This document shows, piece after piece, positions 46,085 through 58,343 of a stretch of 64,000 bases of DNA (position 1 is its first letter; the number at the start of each line of letters is the position of its first letter). Source of the stretch: Drosophila pseudoobscura (taxonomy: Eukaryota > Arthropoda > Insecta > Diptera > Drosophilidae); contig NC_046683.1 in NCBI RefSeq assembly GCF_009870125.1, positions 65,673,869 through 65,737,868 of the forward strand, read 5' to 3'. A program made the translations under genes and the position numbers. Under the pieces are notes generated by a model. The model was not told where the DNA came from, did no database searches, and saw nothing but the letters and a program-made list of their open reading frames with translations.

Positions 46085-46345
46085 ATATCTTTAAAAATTA
46101 AATTTAATAGATTGATAAAATATACCATTATATACCGTAAATATAACGTCGGTTGAATTTTGACCTCAAAAAATACCGAAAGGTAAAATATTAGTGTGAT
46201 CCGCCCGCGATCAAATATACCAAAATATACTTTCTCATGTTCGAAATAAACCGTATTATACCAAAACATTGATGAAATATACCACTATACACCGATTTCA
46301 ATGGCAACATATAACCAAAAATGTTAATATACCGTAAATGGTCAT
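46085..46345 (-). repeat. Dispersed repeat R1 (copies F and G), with a degenerate motif 1
   Basis: Multiple AAATATACC words (GGTATATTT on the minus strand). At 46193-46203 the minus strand reads CGGATCACACT, one mismatch from motif 1, at the end of one run. No gene starts right next to it in that direction. Confidence 0.65.
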
Positions 46346-46667
46346 CTCTGCCCTTTTTGCTTTTTTTAGCACTTTGATAATTATTTGTCGACAAAATTTG
46401 TCATGTATTTCGCTCGGGGCATAGGGAATAGTGTGATCAACTATGCATGCTCTACGGTTACATTCAAAATGGATGGTGGACTAGCCGGGACATTTTCTGA
46501 ATGTCAAAACCTTACGGACTATCCCCGAAATGGATGGTGGATCGTCAGTGTGAATAGCCTAGTACGGACCATTCCAGATATGGATGATGAAAGCAGGCTA
46601 TTACAAATTTTCGTTGTTATCCTTTCCCTTTTAAGCAAAGGGAGCTTAATTTGGCTAAGTCCGTTTT

Positions 46668-46740
46668 TCATTAGTATATTTACGGTATATTTAAAAAATG
46701 CGACGGTATATTTCGGTATATTTTTGAGGGTTACATTTCC
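46668..46740 (+). repeat. Dispersed repeat R1 (copy H) at the RpS17 promoter
   Basis: Four GTATATTT words between 46674 and 46722, then TTTTTGAGGGTTACATTTCC running into motif 1 at 46743. Plus orientation, as the gene. Confidence 0.75.
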
Positions 46741-46742
46741 GA

Positions 46743-46753
46743 CGGTCACACTG
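46743..46753 (+). promoter_or_regulatory. Ohler motif 1 at the RpS17 promoter
   Basis: CGGTCACACTG, exact. About 30-45 bp downstream is a pyrimidine tract (TCTTTTCTGTTCTTTTCC) typical of a ribosomal-protein TCT/TOP start site. Confidence 0.8.
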
Positions 46754-46816
46754 TCCGGCTGCCACTTTGACAGCTCCTCTCTTTTCTGTTCTTTTCCGGT
46801 AGAAACGTAAATCAAA

Positions 46817-47484
46817 ATGGTTGGTTTCATCTAATATCGCTAAAATTCGATGCAATCCTGACACCAAAAAAGCAAATATGTGAATAAAACCGCAGCTGAA
46901 AATGCGCAGCTGAGGTTCTCGGTGAAATTTTATTGATTGCTGTCAGCGAATTGCCGAAAAAATTTTTTGTTTATGTGCGAGCCCAGTGTCTAATTTGTGT
47001 TTCCCCCATGTACCGCTTTATAGGGTCGCGTCAGAACCAAGACGATCAAGAAGGCCGCTAAGGTCATCATTGAGAAGTACTACACTCGGTTGACGATGGA
47101 CTTCCACACCAACAAGCGTATCTGCGAGGAGGTCGCTATCATTCCCACCAAGCCCCTCCGCAACAAGATTGCCGGGTGAGTTGTCACATGCAGCCGGAGG
47201 CCACAAGAGTAACCACTGACCAGTTGATGTAATTTTTTTGCAGTTACGTTACCCACTTGATGGGCCGTCTTCGTCACTCCCAGGTGCGTGGTATTTCCAT
47301 CAAGCTGCAGGAGGAGGAGCGTGAGCGTCGCGACAACTACGTCCCAGCCGTGTCCGCCCTGGAGCAAGACATCATCGAGGTCGATCCCGACACCAAGGAG
47401 ATGTTGAAGCTGTTGGACTTCCACAACATCCGTGGTCTCCAGCTCACCCAGCCCAACACCAACAACTTTGGTCGTCGTAATTAA
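46817..47484 (+). CDS. RpS17: Ribosomal protein S17 (eS17)
   Basis: Component of the 40S ribosomal subunit. Exons are 46817-46819 (only the ATG), 47024-47175 and 47244-47484 (131 aa, exact family length). Protein starts [20 protein letters not shown] and ends [11 protein letters not shown]. The split after the ATG is unusual but known for this gene. AATAAA at 47534-47539. The pyrimidine-rich leader fits growth-dependent translation control of ribosomal protein mRNAs. Confidence 0.97.
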
Positions 47485-47539
47485 CTTTCTAAGTAGATGC
47501 AGATGATGTTCTGATCCGTTTTGCATGGGTCGCAATAAA

Positions 47540-47884
47540 CGATTTGTGTAAAGTGCAGATTTGAAGTCTTTTGTGTTCCTCCCCTATCCACAGGAAATCC
47601 GCTCCACTCTTGGTTTTTGGTGTTATTTATTCTCGTTTGATGGGAAAATACTGTACTGCTCATATAAAGATGTTTTTGTATATTCAATCCATAAATAAAT
47701 GGGTTCGTTCCTATACAATGATGCGACGATACATATATAAAAAATTCTCTACGAGTGCAATTATGTTAATCTAAGCGTGTACACGGATACAAGTATATAT
47801 GTAGATGTATATGTATATATAAGTATTATGTATGTATATTTATGTGAAGACTTGCAAGTCCATATATTTGTGCTCTCGAGCCGT
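47540..47884. other. 3'-to-3' spacer between RpS17 and Shc
   Basis: AT-rich with TATG/TATA tracts. Probably the Shc 3' UTR (minus strand). No gene. Confidence 0.55.
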
Positions 47885-49222
47885 TCAGGGTGCAGCTATG
47901 GTGGCTCCTGCTACGGCGACCGCTGCCTGATCTTGAGCGGGCCGGCGTACGGGATTACGCAAGACCAGCTCCGAATCCTCCGATATGATGGGCAGCGCAT
48001 GGGCCCAGTGGTAATTTATCAAATGGCTAATGCTATCGAAAATGCGATCTTTGGTGCGAACCACGCCCTCGGGATCGATGAGCAGTAGATGCTTGGGCGT
48101 CTTGCCCTCCAGCCCAGTGAGGACATACTGGCCACGCTTTCCCTGAGATTCGCGTACCAGGAAGTCCCCATCCTGCTGTAACAGACGTTCGGAAATCGGT
48201 CTAGAGATGGCAGCGTGGAACCAGACTTCGGCAGTGAGTGGACACTGGGGCCCGTCGAAGACATCGCGCACCTGGCCGGCCGTTAGGGTGGAGGAGGAAG
48301 TAGTAGACGCCGACGAATGCCCGAGGGCTAGCTTGTTGGTAGTCTGATCGGGAGGCGGGGAATTGAGGTCGATGAGGTTGCTGCTAAGGCGATCGCGTGG
48401 CTTCTTCAGATTAAGTTGAGCCACACGTGGGGCATGAGAATGCAATGGGAGTTGGGCCGTTTGATGCTGCTGCTGCGGCTGGGAGCGTTTATCATCGTTG
48501 GGGAGCTCTGGTGGCAGCTTGTCGGGCAAATCGTTGTAATACTCTTTGACGTTCTCCTTGCAGCTCTGATTGATGTTATCGGCAGTGGGATCTTTATGCC
48601 TGCTCAGGGCGTTGAATCGCAGCGCAAAGGCCTTGCCAATGGTCACGATCAGATCCTCGCTCTGACCACCAGCGCACTCCAGGACGTAACAGGCACGCCA
48701 CTCGTCCTCGTTCTTGGCAATGTAGGCCAGGAAGTCCAGGGTATCGTTGTCGCCCCCCGAGGCAAAGGAGATGCGCGGCATATTGTGATTGACTATCACC
48801 TCGCCCGATTCCACATTGCTCAGCGTGAGGGCGCGGCTGGACACATTGATGATGATGTTGGTGCCGGCATGCTGCATGCTGGGCCGATCCGATATGAAGG
48901 AACACAGACGTCGCTTTCCGGCCGACTTCAGGCCTGCGGCCTCGCAGACGCGGTTGATGCACTCGCTGAGGAAAAACATGGGTAACAAAGTATTACTCAG
49001 CCATTAGAGATAACATGTGACTTCCGCTTACCGCGCCAGCTGCGTGCGAGTCTCAAAGTCGAGAGATTTCATCGAGGTCTTGACCTCAACGCAGCCTGTA
49101 TAGCGGACATTGAATGCAACTCCCACGCCCATTATGACGTCGTCTGGATAAATACACCCGTCGCTGGTGCCACCGGTACCAGATCTTGGGGCGCCGTTGC
49201 CGGCATCACCATTTCTCGGCAT
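47885..49222 (-). CDS. Shc: SHC adaptor protein (PTB and SH2 domains)
   Basis: Adaptor that links receptor tyrosine kinases (EGFR, Torso) to Grb2/Drk and Ras. Exons on the minus strand: 49222-49032 and 48965-47885 (423 aa). PTB domain at about residues 20-185 (GVAFNVRYTGCVEVKTSMKS to the FALRF helix). A YYND Grb2-binding motif lies at ~206-209. The linker contains Asp-Leu and Pro-rich segments. The SH2 domain at ~312-402 starts WFHAAISRP and has FLVRES with the phosphotyrosine-binding Arg. The short intron joins CG|C Arg-Glu-Cys in phase. A DRE and a degenerate motif 1 lie upstream. Confidence 0.95.
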
Positions 49223-49297
49223 TTCGCTGTGCGTGTGCGTACTGGGCGTCCTTTGAATCCTTTTTTTTCTTCCTTCCTCTTTGTTATTTATCTACAG

Positions 49298-49322
49298 CAG
49301 TGAGACCGCGGACTTATCGATA
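49298..49322 (-). promoter_or_regulatory. Shc promoter: degenerate motif 1 and DRE
   Basis: Minus strand reads TATCGATA (49322-49315), then AAGTCCGCG and CGGTCTCACTG (49308-49298), one mismatch from motif 1. About 76 bp before the ATG. Confidence 0.7.
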
Positions 49323-49540
49323 AAATATACCGTCCGACCCTCGGAAATATACCGAAACAAAACATCTCATTTAAAAAATATACCGTAAATATACTGACGA
49401 ATTCAAGTTATATTTTACATATTCCTCGTTTTGATATTCCGACGAATATTACTAGCTATATAGAAAATTTAGCCATGCCCACAAAATTTTATACGATTGG
49501 TGAATATATTTCGTACTTGATTGGCCTTTTCGAAATAATT
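49323..49540 (-). repeat. Dispersed repeat R1 (copy I) at the Shc promoter
   Basis: Minus strand: ATTCGTCAGTATATTTACGG, ATGAGATG, CGGTATATTTCCGAGGGTCG and GACGGTATATTT, ending at the DRE. The more distal core (TAGCTAGTAATATTCGTCGG) is also present. Confidence 0.75.
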
Positions 49541-50745
49541 GTTTCATTCATTTCATTTAATAATCTTAAGTCTTAATAAGACTCAATGTTTTTAGTGAAA
49601 CGAAAGAACTAAAGTCTTAAGATACGATAATAGTATTTACAAAAAAAATTTAAAAGATAAATGGTAAAGCTGAATATGTCTGTTCTCATAACGGATACCT
49701 GTTGACCAGCAACAGTGACACGTTTTAAGCTTTGACTTTTTTTGTTGAAACCTTTTTTTTTGCACAATCTAAAATAAGGGAGTACTTAAAAGTATCCAGA
49801 CTTGTAGAAAATTGATCAATTAATGGGGTTAAAATATTTGTTCAAGGCTGATTGGCTGGACAAGGCACATTAACCAATTGTGGACTAGTGCGTACGTCCA
49901 CGAAAATGTTGAATCTTGAGGAAATTTAGCGCAGTTTAAGTAATAAGATACCTGTGTATCTTTAAGAAAGGATGAAGAAGAGGATGGACCTACTACTATT
50001 ACTATTAGTATTATATAATGATATATTTGATCAATTTCATGTATTAAATCTAATTTTCAAATGTATATTTATGAACAAAGGGTATACAAACTTCCGTACG
50101 CAGGTTTTTTTTATTTTCGCTCTCTCAAATCCTTGTTGCTCATTCACTTTCCAACAATTTCTTTTGGCGCGCACAATGGGGGCCTAATTGAGAGTTTTTG
50201 GCTCTCTTGCTCTCTTGAAATCGGTTAAGTCTCTCTTTTTCGTTCTCTTTGAAGCGGTTATGAATCGGTAGCAAAAATGAGTCCCATTCCAGACTCATGT
50301 GGCTGAGAAAACGAGCAGCAGTCCGCAACATGGGCAACATTCTGCATACCCTAGGACAAAGGATATTAAAGAATTGCCGAAATGTTTGTCATATCAGGCT
50401 CCAATGAATGCAGAAATAGTCAGTCTCTGTTGCAAGGCAGTTTATTGTCTTCTTACAGACACCATCGATATATACCCTCCACGAAAATAATGAATCTTGA
50501 AGAGTTTAGGTGTTTAGGTGAAAGATATCGGGGTCTTTTTAAGTAAAGATGAAGAAGAGTATGGACCTACAAGAGTATTATTATTAGTTAGTTAGTATTA
50601 GTTTAGCTAATATTCATATATTAGTTATTATTAGTATTACTTTTCGTCTCAACTTAAGGTTTTATCCTGTTTAAATAAAGGGGGGTTTTTCTTCATTTTA
50701 TTTAGGGTATATTTTGAAAATGAGACGTTACTGGTTGCTCTCTCC
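49541..50745. repeat. Decayed dispersed repeats upstream of Shc
   Basis: R1-like pieces in plus orientation (49745-49860; GTATATTTTGAAAATGAGAC at 50706-50725) and a piece from 50347 that resembles 11228-11400 (CATACCCTAGG, AAAGGATAT, ATCAGGCTCC). No gene. Confidence 0.55.
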
Positions 50746-52976
50746 TGGAACGAAAAAATGAGTGGTAATTTCGAATGGGCTATAAAGAAGGGTGTGGACA
50801 ACAAACAACAACAGCCAAGACAAATCGCAAGTTTCGTACGAGCCACACACCTCACCTCTCGTGTGAGTGCAATATACCCTGAAGACAAAGAGTCGGTTTT
50901 ACATTCAAGGTATATTAGGCGAAAGGGGTGCATTTTACCTGGCATGCATTGCACTTTCTGGGCCGTTTTGGGTGTACACGCCATACCCTCTTTCTCCTCC
51001 CATTATGTAGCAAATGTGTAGTTACCGTGTATGTAGCTTCAATCTCTTTGATTTCGGGTTTCGCTTGCGTGTAAACAAAATCATTACAATTTTTTCTGCC
51101 GTGCCGTTGCATTGGATATTGGATATACATAGTGATAGCCGTAACTGATAACTGTAGGATACAATTGTCCAATTGTCTATTACCACAACACAGACGAGCA
51201 TCGCGTATACACACAAAAAAGACCGCTTTTGGCCAAACAGAAGCCAACGAATTTTTTGTTAAAGCGAATGAAATAAGTTTCAACGGCATACGTACATAAA
51301 ATATAAAAATATCTTTCGCACTACTTTGGCCGGAAAGTACCATTTTTGTTGTTGTTTGAATCAATAAAACTGTGTGTGTGCATGCACGCCCGCATCTAAC
51401 GCGCAGCCTCCGTCCACCAGCCACCAGCCCAAAATCTGCAGTAGACGCCCCATTCGGCATTGCATCTGGAACCCACCCGTCCGTATTCCGTTTTGTTGAA
51501 TATTATTGCGGTAAGTGTCTGTTTCTTGGGACTTTGTGTCTTTGCTTTCGGCCATTCTTTGCCCACCGTCTTCGCGCTTTCGTGCCGCGGCCGTGTGGCT
51601 CAGTGAACACATAAATAAGGCATTAATTTTATGTCATGCCCGCTGGAATCATTACCGCCGCATGGATGGCCGATGGCCCCAGAGCTGGTGCGTTAGTCAT
51701 TTGCATGGAAAAGATACATACATACATATGTATGCATCTTTCGGACTCGATGCGTCATTAGTGCCACAAGGCGGCCCCCGTTTAAGCCGTGCTTGCTTCC
51801 ACCTCTCTCGCTCTCTCTCGTTATGGCTGGTGATCTCATCTGTTATTGCTTCCGCTTTGCGGCTGGCATTCTTCCAGCTGCCTCTGAGGCTGGGCCTGCC
51901 TCTGTTCTGGCCAACTGCAGGGATGGCCTTAATTCACGCCTCTGTGTATGCGATTCAGCCAAACGGCAGCCCCGTCGCACCTAATATGGTCTACGGTTCA
52001 GCTTAAAGCGTTTCCTCCGCCAATTAAGCACGATGACGTTGACCCTCAAACTACTGACGACGGGGTCCGCCACGGCTCCATTCATGGCATGCAAACCGTT
52101 TGGCGTTTACACACCCACGCCTCTATCTTGTTTTTATTGTTGCTCGCCAAGTGTTGATTACAACTTTGTTTAATTGCCTTCGAAGGCCTACAGTTGGCCA
52201 ACTCTTTCCGTTGTAATTGGTTTTTGGCTCCAACCTTCGGAAAGACGTTAACAATCGAAAGGAAAACAGACAGGTAGTTACATGGATGGCCTATTTTTGT
52301 GTAACCAACTAAAAATCGACTAAGAAAAGCAGTAAAATATAAACTTTCCTTTTAAACGCACTAATAAACGCAGAGCCACAGAGAAAACTTCCGTGTTTCA
52401 TTTACGTGGCACACTACACCCTGTAGTTTTACAGCATCTACGAGGCTGTTGGTCGTTCTTTTTGTGATTCCTTCTCCCCGTTTCCTTATATTTCATTTAT
52501 GATTTTATGCCGCGTCATAGACGGCTGTAAGCATATAATTTCATACCTTTCTCCGCACTTTACACGTCTTCGAACCACTGTACCAAGTCACTGCCATCAT
52601 GGAGCACCCTGATATAGTAACCTCTTAGGGCACCCTGTTAGCCGTGCTGCCCACCACAGAATGGATTCGTGTCGCTTTTAGTTTTCCATAATTTTACTAT
52701 CGCTTTTATTGTTTTAGCAATGGACTACAAACTAGTAGATATATCGTATTTTACATGCATACACACTCAAGACACAGACCTGGACAACAACATTCACTAT
52801 GAACTATAACACGTTGATTTTTTGAAATACTTAATTCGCCACTAGGAGGTGGCTTTAACACGAGCAAGACGGGAGGGTCAACAATTCTTTCAACTATATG
52901 AGCACGGTTGAAAGTAATTTAACCAAAAAAAACTCGCCACCCCCCTGCCCGCCCGCTCTATTACGCCATTGCTCCA
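50746..52976. other. Spacer between Shc and astray, possible distal 5' exon
   Basis: No coding region recognised. A GC-richer stretch (51380-51510) ends at a clean GTAAGT donor (51511-51516) on the plus strand. It could be an untranslated first exon. A small TACATA repeat lies at 51715-51732. Confidence 0.35.
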
Positions 52977-53792
52977 TCACTGGCCGCCCATCAGCTGTTC
53001 AAAGTCGGTTACGTAATACTGGGCCCGTCTGTAGACCTCGGGCCGCACCACGTTGCCGCCAAAGCCGATAAAGTAGTTGGCGGGCGGCACTGCCTCCAGA
53101 TCGGTGGCCCCATCGCCGAGCATCGTGATGAGGGCGTCGTCGGCGTGCTGCTGCTTGATCATGGCGACGGCCTCCGCTTTACCGCCGGAGCGGGAGGTGG
53201 GCTGTGTGATGTCGAAGCTGTCGTAGGCGCCCTGGTAGTCGAACAGCATTTTGTTGGCATACACGTGTGCGAGGGGGATACCCAGCTCGGTGGCCACAGG
53301 GGCAATCAGGCAATCGAAGCCTCCGGATATGAGATACACCTGCTTGCCGTCCGCCTTCAACTGTGCCACAAAGCGCTTCACATTCTTGCTCAGGGTGCTG
53401 GGACGCTCGCGGATGAAGTCCACCACCTGCTGCTGGCTGGGTCGGATGATGTTGAGCCGTATCTTGAGGGCATCCTGGAAGGTCATGGCACCGCCCATCG
53501 CCTCCTTGGTGACGCGTGCCACCTCGGTGCCCTTGCCGCAGTACTCGGCCAGCTCGTCGATGCCCTCCTCGCAGATGACGGTGGAGTCGACGTCAAAGCA
53601 GACGATCTGCGACTGCTGGATGACCTTGGCGGCCAGCTGGGGCTGCTTGGGCGGCACTATAGCCGGTGTAACCGTGGTCTTGGCCCCTCCGTTGCTGGTG
53701 ATGCTGAGCTGCTTGGCCAGCAGAGCTGCATTGCCGCCGCAGCCGTTGGTGGTGGGGGCCGGACGCGCCATGCTCAACACTGAACCGCTCAT
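52977..53792 (-). CDS. aay: Phosphoserine phosphatase, astray
   Basis: HAD-superfamily enzyme that makes L-serine from phosphoserine, the last step of the serine pathway; the D. melanogaster gene is astray. Single exon, 271 aa from the ATG at 53792 (MSGSVLSMARPAP); the frame is open further upstream, but only with a TTG. Motif I DVDST at ~67-71 has both catalytic Asp residues. CEEGIDELAEYCG, the LISGGFDCLI motif II and GDGATDLEAVPPANYFIGFGG motif III/IV follow. The N-terminal ~55 residues are low-complexity. Confidence 0.95.
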   Translation of the reverse strand: MSGSVLSMARPAPTTNGCGGNAALLAKQLSITSNGGAKTTVTPAIVPPKQPQLAAKVIQQSQIVCFDVDSTVICEEGIDELAEYCGKGTEVARVTKEAMGGAMTFQDALKIRLNIIRPSQQQVVDFIRERPSTLSKNVKRFVAQLKADGKQVYLISGGFDCLIAPVATELGIPLAHVYANKMLFDYQGAYDSFDITQPTSRSGGKAEAVAMIKQQHADDALITMLGDGATDLEAVPPANYFIGFGGNVVRPEVYRRAQYYVTDFEQLMGGQ

Positions 53793-56700
53793 CTTGAGGA
53801 ATGCGTATAAATTGGGCACAATTTTGTGGTTGCTGGGCAAAGTTTGACGTAAAAGCTTTACGTTAATCGCTTTGTTTGGTCTCCAAAATTTTCCGCTGCT
53901 TCTTTTTGTGTATCTCTTGTGCTTTTTTGCACACGCGCTTTACCCTCTTCTTTCTCTACGGCTCTGCTCAGCTGTTTTTTGTTTTTGTTTGATAAGGTTG
54001 GCCCACAGACAGTCCAGAATACTTTAATAGTTCAATAGTTTCTGAGGCTCTCGAACTGCTCACTTTGACTGAATTTTTACAAGTGAATACTGTTGTCGAT
54101 CGCCCTTTTAAGAAAACTCGCTTGATACAAACACAGACACAAAATGCATATACACATGTATAGCTGCCTCTCCTCTCTGAGTCTCTCACCAATTTTCAGA
54201 CGCTGACCAGCGATCGTACGATAACAGCCAATTACAAGTGCCTCTCTCTGTCCCGTTCACTGTGTTTAGTCTCTGGGTGTGTGTCTGTGTGTGTGTGTGT
54301 GTGTGTGGTACGTGTGCGTTAGGGAGAGACAGACAACCATCTGCACCGTTACATTCACAATTGTTTTTCCTTGCACTCTTATCCGATGGTAACGCCGCAC
54401 CGACTGAACATTCACCTGCAATTCAGTTTTCACTGGAAATTGTGTTAAGGCAGCGACGTTTCCTGAAACGAGTGATACGGATTACCGAACGAACCTTTGC
54501 TCCCACCACGTTCTGGCTCCATGCGAGTAGAAGCGGGATGGCCATGTCTGGCTATCAGCAAACATAAACAAAAGAAATTATTTATTCGGAACTGTCATTA
54601 AACTCTGGCGACACTCGATTGCTTAGGAGAACCGACTGAAACTGGTTTCGTAGAGCACGCTTATCATTTAGCACCATTACCACCATTAGCACTGGGCTGA
54701 TTACTGGCGGCGGCGGTGGTGGTGGAGTGGTGGCCTGGGTCGGGCGACCAACTGGTCAAGCATCGGAAGACCACCTTAATCACTTGTTTTTCCCCGCCAC
54801 TCTGCTTATCAGGGTGCAGCGCATTCGCGTGTCTGCTCGATCCGATCAGATTTTAATACTTTCTTTTTTGCATTAATCATTGATGTGGAAAATAACCGAA
54901 ATCCATACGGATTATCGCTTACGTAAGCTTCGGGTATTTTTAAAACAGAGGCAGACTTATATTTAAACTAGAGCCTGTAGTCTGATCCGATTCTGATGAA
55001 ATTCTGGGCTGGAGTTGCATCGCCTTACGTTACAATAGAACATAAGCCGATCTCCCTCTCTTCTCGCTTTTCTGGGTCTCTCTCGTTCTGTCGCTGCCTG
55101 CTTTTGCCTCCTCTCCAGCAATTAGATAAAAGGCGCGTGCAAGCAAAAGCAACAAAAACAACAGCAACATCAATAGCATTGCCAGCAACAAATGCACTTT
55201 CAGTGGCTGCGGTTTCAGCTTTTTGTTGCTGTGTGTCGCTATTGTAGAATAACAAGTTGTTTTGACTGTTGGGCTTCTCGATCGTGTCGTAAACAACATA
55301 ACAACAGGCTGCCGGACCGCAAAAGTATTTCATTGCCAAACGCTTTATAGAGGCATGGCCAATCGCCTACCGATAAACTATTCATTGCGTGTGCTGCGTG
55401 CATCTGCAGCTGCAGTCTCATGCATTTTGCAAGCGCGCCCCGGCCAGCGGCTTCCATTGAACCGAGCCGTGAACACATGATGATTGTATGCATGTATACC
55501 CTCGCAGACGACATGTTGAATTTGGCCAGATGTTGGCAAGGAGAGACGGAAGCATCAACAGATGTAGCCATGGTCAAAAGGTCTCTCTGTTTCTAGGAAA
55601 AATAGTCCGTGTCTTTATGTACCTGTAGCTATCGAGCTATCGTATTGGTCGAAATAAGCATAAGACTTTGTGCCGGTAGACTAACCCCGGTCCAAACTAA
55701 CCCCAGACGTTGTAGTTTCGTGATTTCGTTCATACCTCAACCAATGAAGATACAAATCGGATGGCTATGTATGGATGACATGGATGTATGTCTGGCTTTG
55801 GGCCCCGATTTCAGCCTTCGTTTCCTGGCTTATAATTGCCGTTGCCTTGAGCAACAGGGAACGAAGAAACCCCTGGTCTAGGCAGCACCTGTGCCTGGTA
55901 CACCTGTGTTTGGGAACAGCACCTGACATTTTTGTTGTTGGGCGTTTTCGAGTTTTCCCTTGCCTTGGCAACTTTGTTTGACGGTTTTTCTTTTGGGTGC
56001 TGCACTGCCTTTGGTTTACAATTATCGATTGACCTTGTTGCTGAATACATTTCGAGCCTAGTCCATTTCTATTTTATTATTTGCCCTCCCAGGTACTTAG
56101 AGGATACAAGTCTGTGTACATAGAGGTAGGCTCGAGCCTGGGACAGGCTAATTTATTATGCCCATTGACCAATGGCCGGCACACACGGAGGAGCGTTTGA
56201 CGTGATAATGGGTGCCAATTTACCGAAATTTTCTATTTCCATTTTGAGGAAGGACGGGTTTTAGTGAGGCAGTTGACAGTCGCCTGTGAGCGAGCCCCGG
56301 CCCCCCTCCCTCCGAATGGGGTGCCTTCGTACAGGGCTGCCTGGCCAGGGCCTTGCATAATGACAGTTTGTGGGATTATTTTTTCGCAAACAGCTGATGG
56401 AAGCAGCAGGGGAATCTATACCCCCAGACAGAAGGCCGGGCCGGGCCGGGCCGGGCTGGGAACGTGCTCGTAATTGAAGTATTAGTTTTCATCACCAACT
56501 GAGCTAATCGGAAGCGTCTTTATAGTATTAATTAGCGTGGAAATATATATGATCGTCTGGCCCTTTCTTGATTGATTTGTTTTGTTATTGTGCAGTTGGC
56601 AACGCTTTTGTTTCCAACGGCGCTTTTTGTTGCCTTTGCTGTTTGTGCTCCTCCTGTCGTCGTCTGCTGATTAACTGTTAAATTGAATGAACACTCCTCC

Positions 56701-58343
56701 CCATGCGCTCGCTGTCTCCCGCTCCCTCTTCCTCCCGTCTGCGGTGCGGTGCGCTCTTCTAACTAGCATGTTGTTTACAGCTGCACGCGATTTTAATTCT
56801 TTTGATTGCTCTCTCACGCTCACTTACACACACGCACACTGCAGCACTCGTGTGTGTGTGAGAGACAAGCTCACTTGACACATTTACAAGTGGAGCGAAA
56901 GGGGGGAACAAGAACTGCAGTTTCGCTCCTTTTGTGGTGCGTGGTTTTCATTCTTTTGTTGCTTTTGCTGCTTCTTATTTTTGTTTTGCATCGTTTGGCG
57001 TATAAACAGTTACAAAGCAAGCTTGCTGTGTGGCAACGTCAACGGTTGTGTTGTGCACTGGGCAAATAAACAACAATACAACAGAAGAGATACATATACA
57101 TATGTATGTACATAGGCAGAGTCAAAAGCCGAACGGTTTGATACCCGCACAGAATGCACCTTTCTACTGCAGCTTTCCGATGTACATATGTATGTATGTA
57201 TGTAGTACATAATCGTGCGATTCCAGGACTATGCAGAAACACAGGAAACTTCAGCTTGTGATATCTCTGGAAACTCTAAATGCAACCGGCTCGACAAGAA
57301 TAAGTCAGACGGATTCATTCGGGTCTGTCCGAAGTAGGTATACCCTGTGCTAGGGTATAACAAGTAGTCCCCTTTGCTGGGGGCCAAGCACATGTGCATA
57401 CAGCCGTACATTTGCATTAATGTGGTGGCATGCTTGTGTGTGTGCGAAAAGGAAAACACGTCATTTGCTGCTATCGCACTTTGTAATTCGAGCAGCACTG
57501 CCATAAAGCTGCCATCGACGTCAGCGGCAGCGGCAACTGCGACAGCGACAGCGACGGAGACAGCGCCAGAACGACTCTCAAAGCTCACTCCCTTCCGCCC
57601 CGACCACCCCCCCGGACAAATACTAACCATCAACAATGGGAAAAGTTTTGTGCCCCGCCCCCATCAAGTGTAATTACAAAAGCCCCGTTATTGTTGCTCC
57701 GCGCTCTGCCGGCGTCGGCGCCAACAGTTTGTTGCACTCGCAAATTAACAATAGCAATGCCATGCAAAAGGGTAACATAACGTAACGCAACGCAAGGCAA
57801 CGCTTTGTCCTGTCAGACGTCCCGCCCAGGGGGATATCCAAACGCAACAGTTTCGACTGTAATCCCAGTCGAAGGCCCTGATTTGGGTCAGAAGACAGTT
57901 GGCAACGCAACAACGCCAAATGCAAAACGTAAATAAAGGGAGGTGGAGAACGTAGCTCCCACAAAAATTAAGGTTATAGGAAACACATTAGACTTTGCCC
58001 AACCTGCAAACTGCACCCCACACGTGTCGGGTGCGGTGCTGCTCTCTCATCTGCTGAATCATTCTGGAAAAAGCAACAGCACTGATTGGATGAATCGCAT
58101 GTCCAACAATTGATTCCCAAAGTGTCCGCACCCAGCTCTAGTAATAAACAGTGCCGAACCCAAGCTTATAATAAAATTGTTTGCGAATCGTTCTTGCAAC
58201 GCTCCATTAAATCCAAATTTTTCGATTGCCATTGCAGGAGAAGCACCAAAAACAGAACAGCACGAGGCCACATTTCACATTTGTAGGCCAGAGTAATCAG
58301 GAGAAGCAACAGCAACAGCCACAGCAACAGCTACAGCTACAGA
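53793..58343. other. Spacer between astray and Tat
   Basis: Divergent 5' region. GT microsatellite at 54281-54307. A short GGGCC repeat lies at 56437-56459. TACATA/TATGTA repeats lie at 57097-57113 and 57182-57203. An acceptor-like ATTGCAG at 58231-58237 precedes the Tat leader. No protein-coding gene recognised. Confidence 0.5.

Noticed and set aside
48966-48988. MLPMFFLS as the start of Shc
   Set aside because: It is intron sequence before the TTTTTCCTCAG acceptor; the true N-terminus is the 49222-49032 exon, which completes the PTB domain.
51361-52006. Frames of 80-163 codons upstream of astray
   Set aside because: Overlapping frames in several phases, no domain, Cys/Trp/Ser-rich translation typical of non-coding DNA.
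53793-53840. N-terminal extension of astray
   Set aside because: The upstream frame begins at TTG, not ATG; the first ATG is at 53792.
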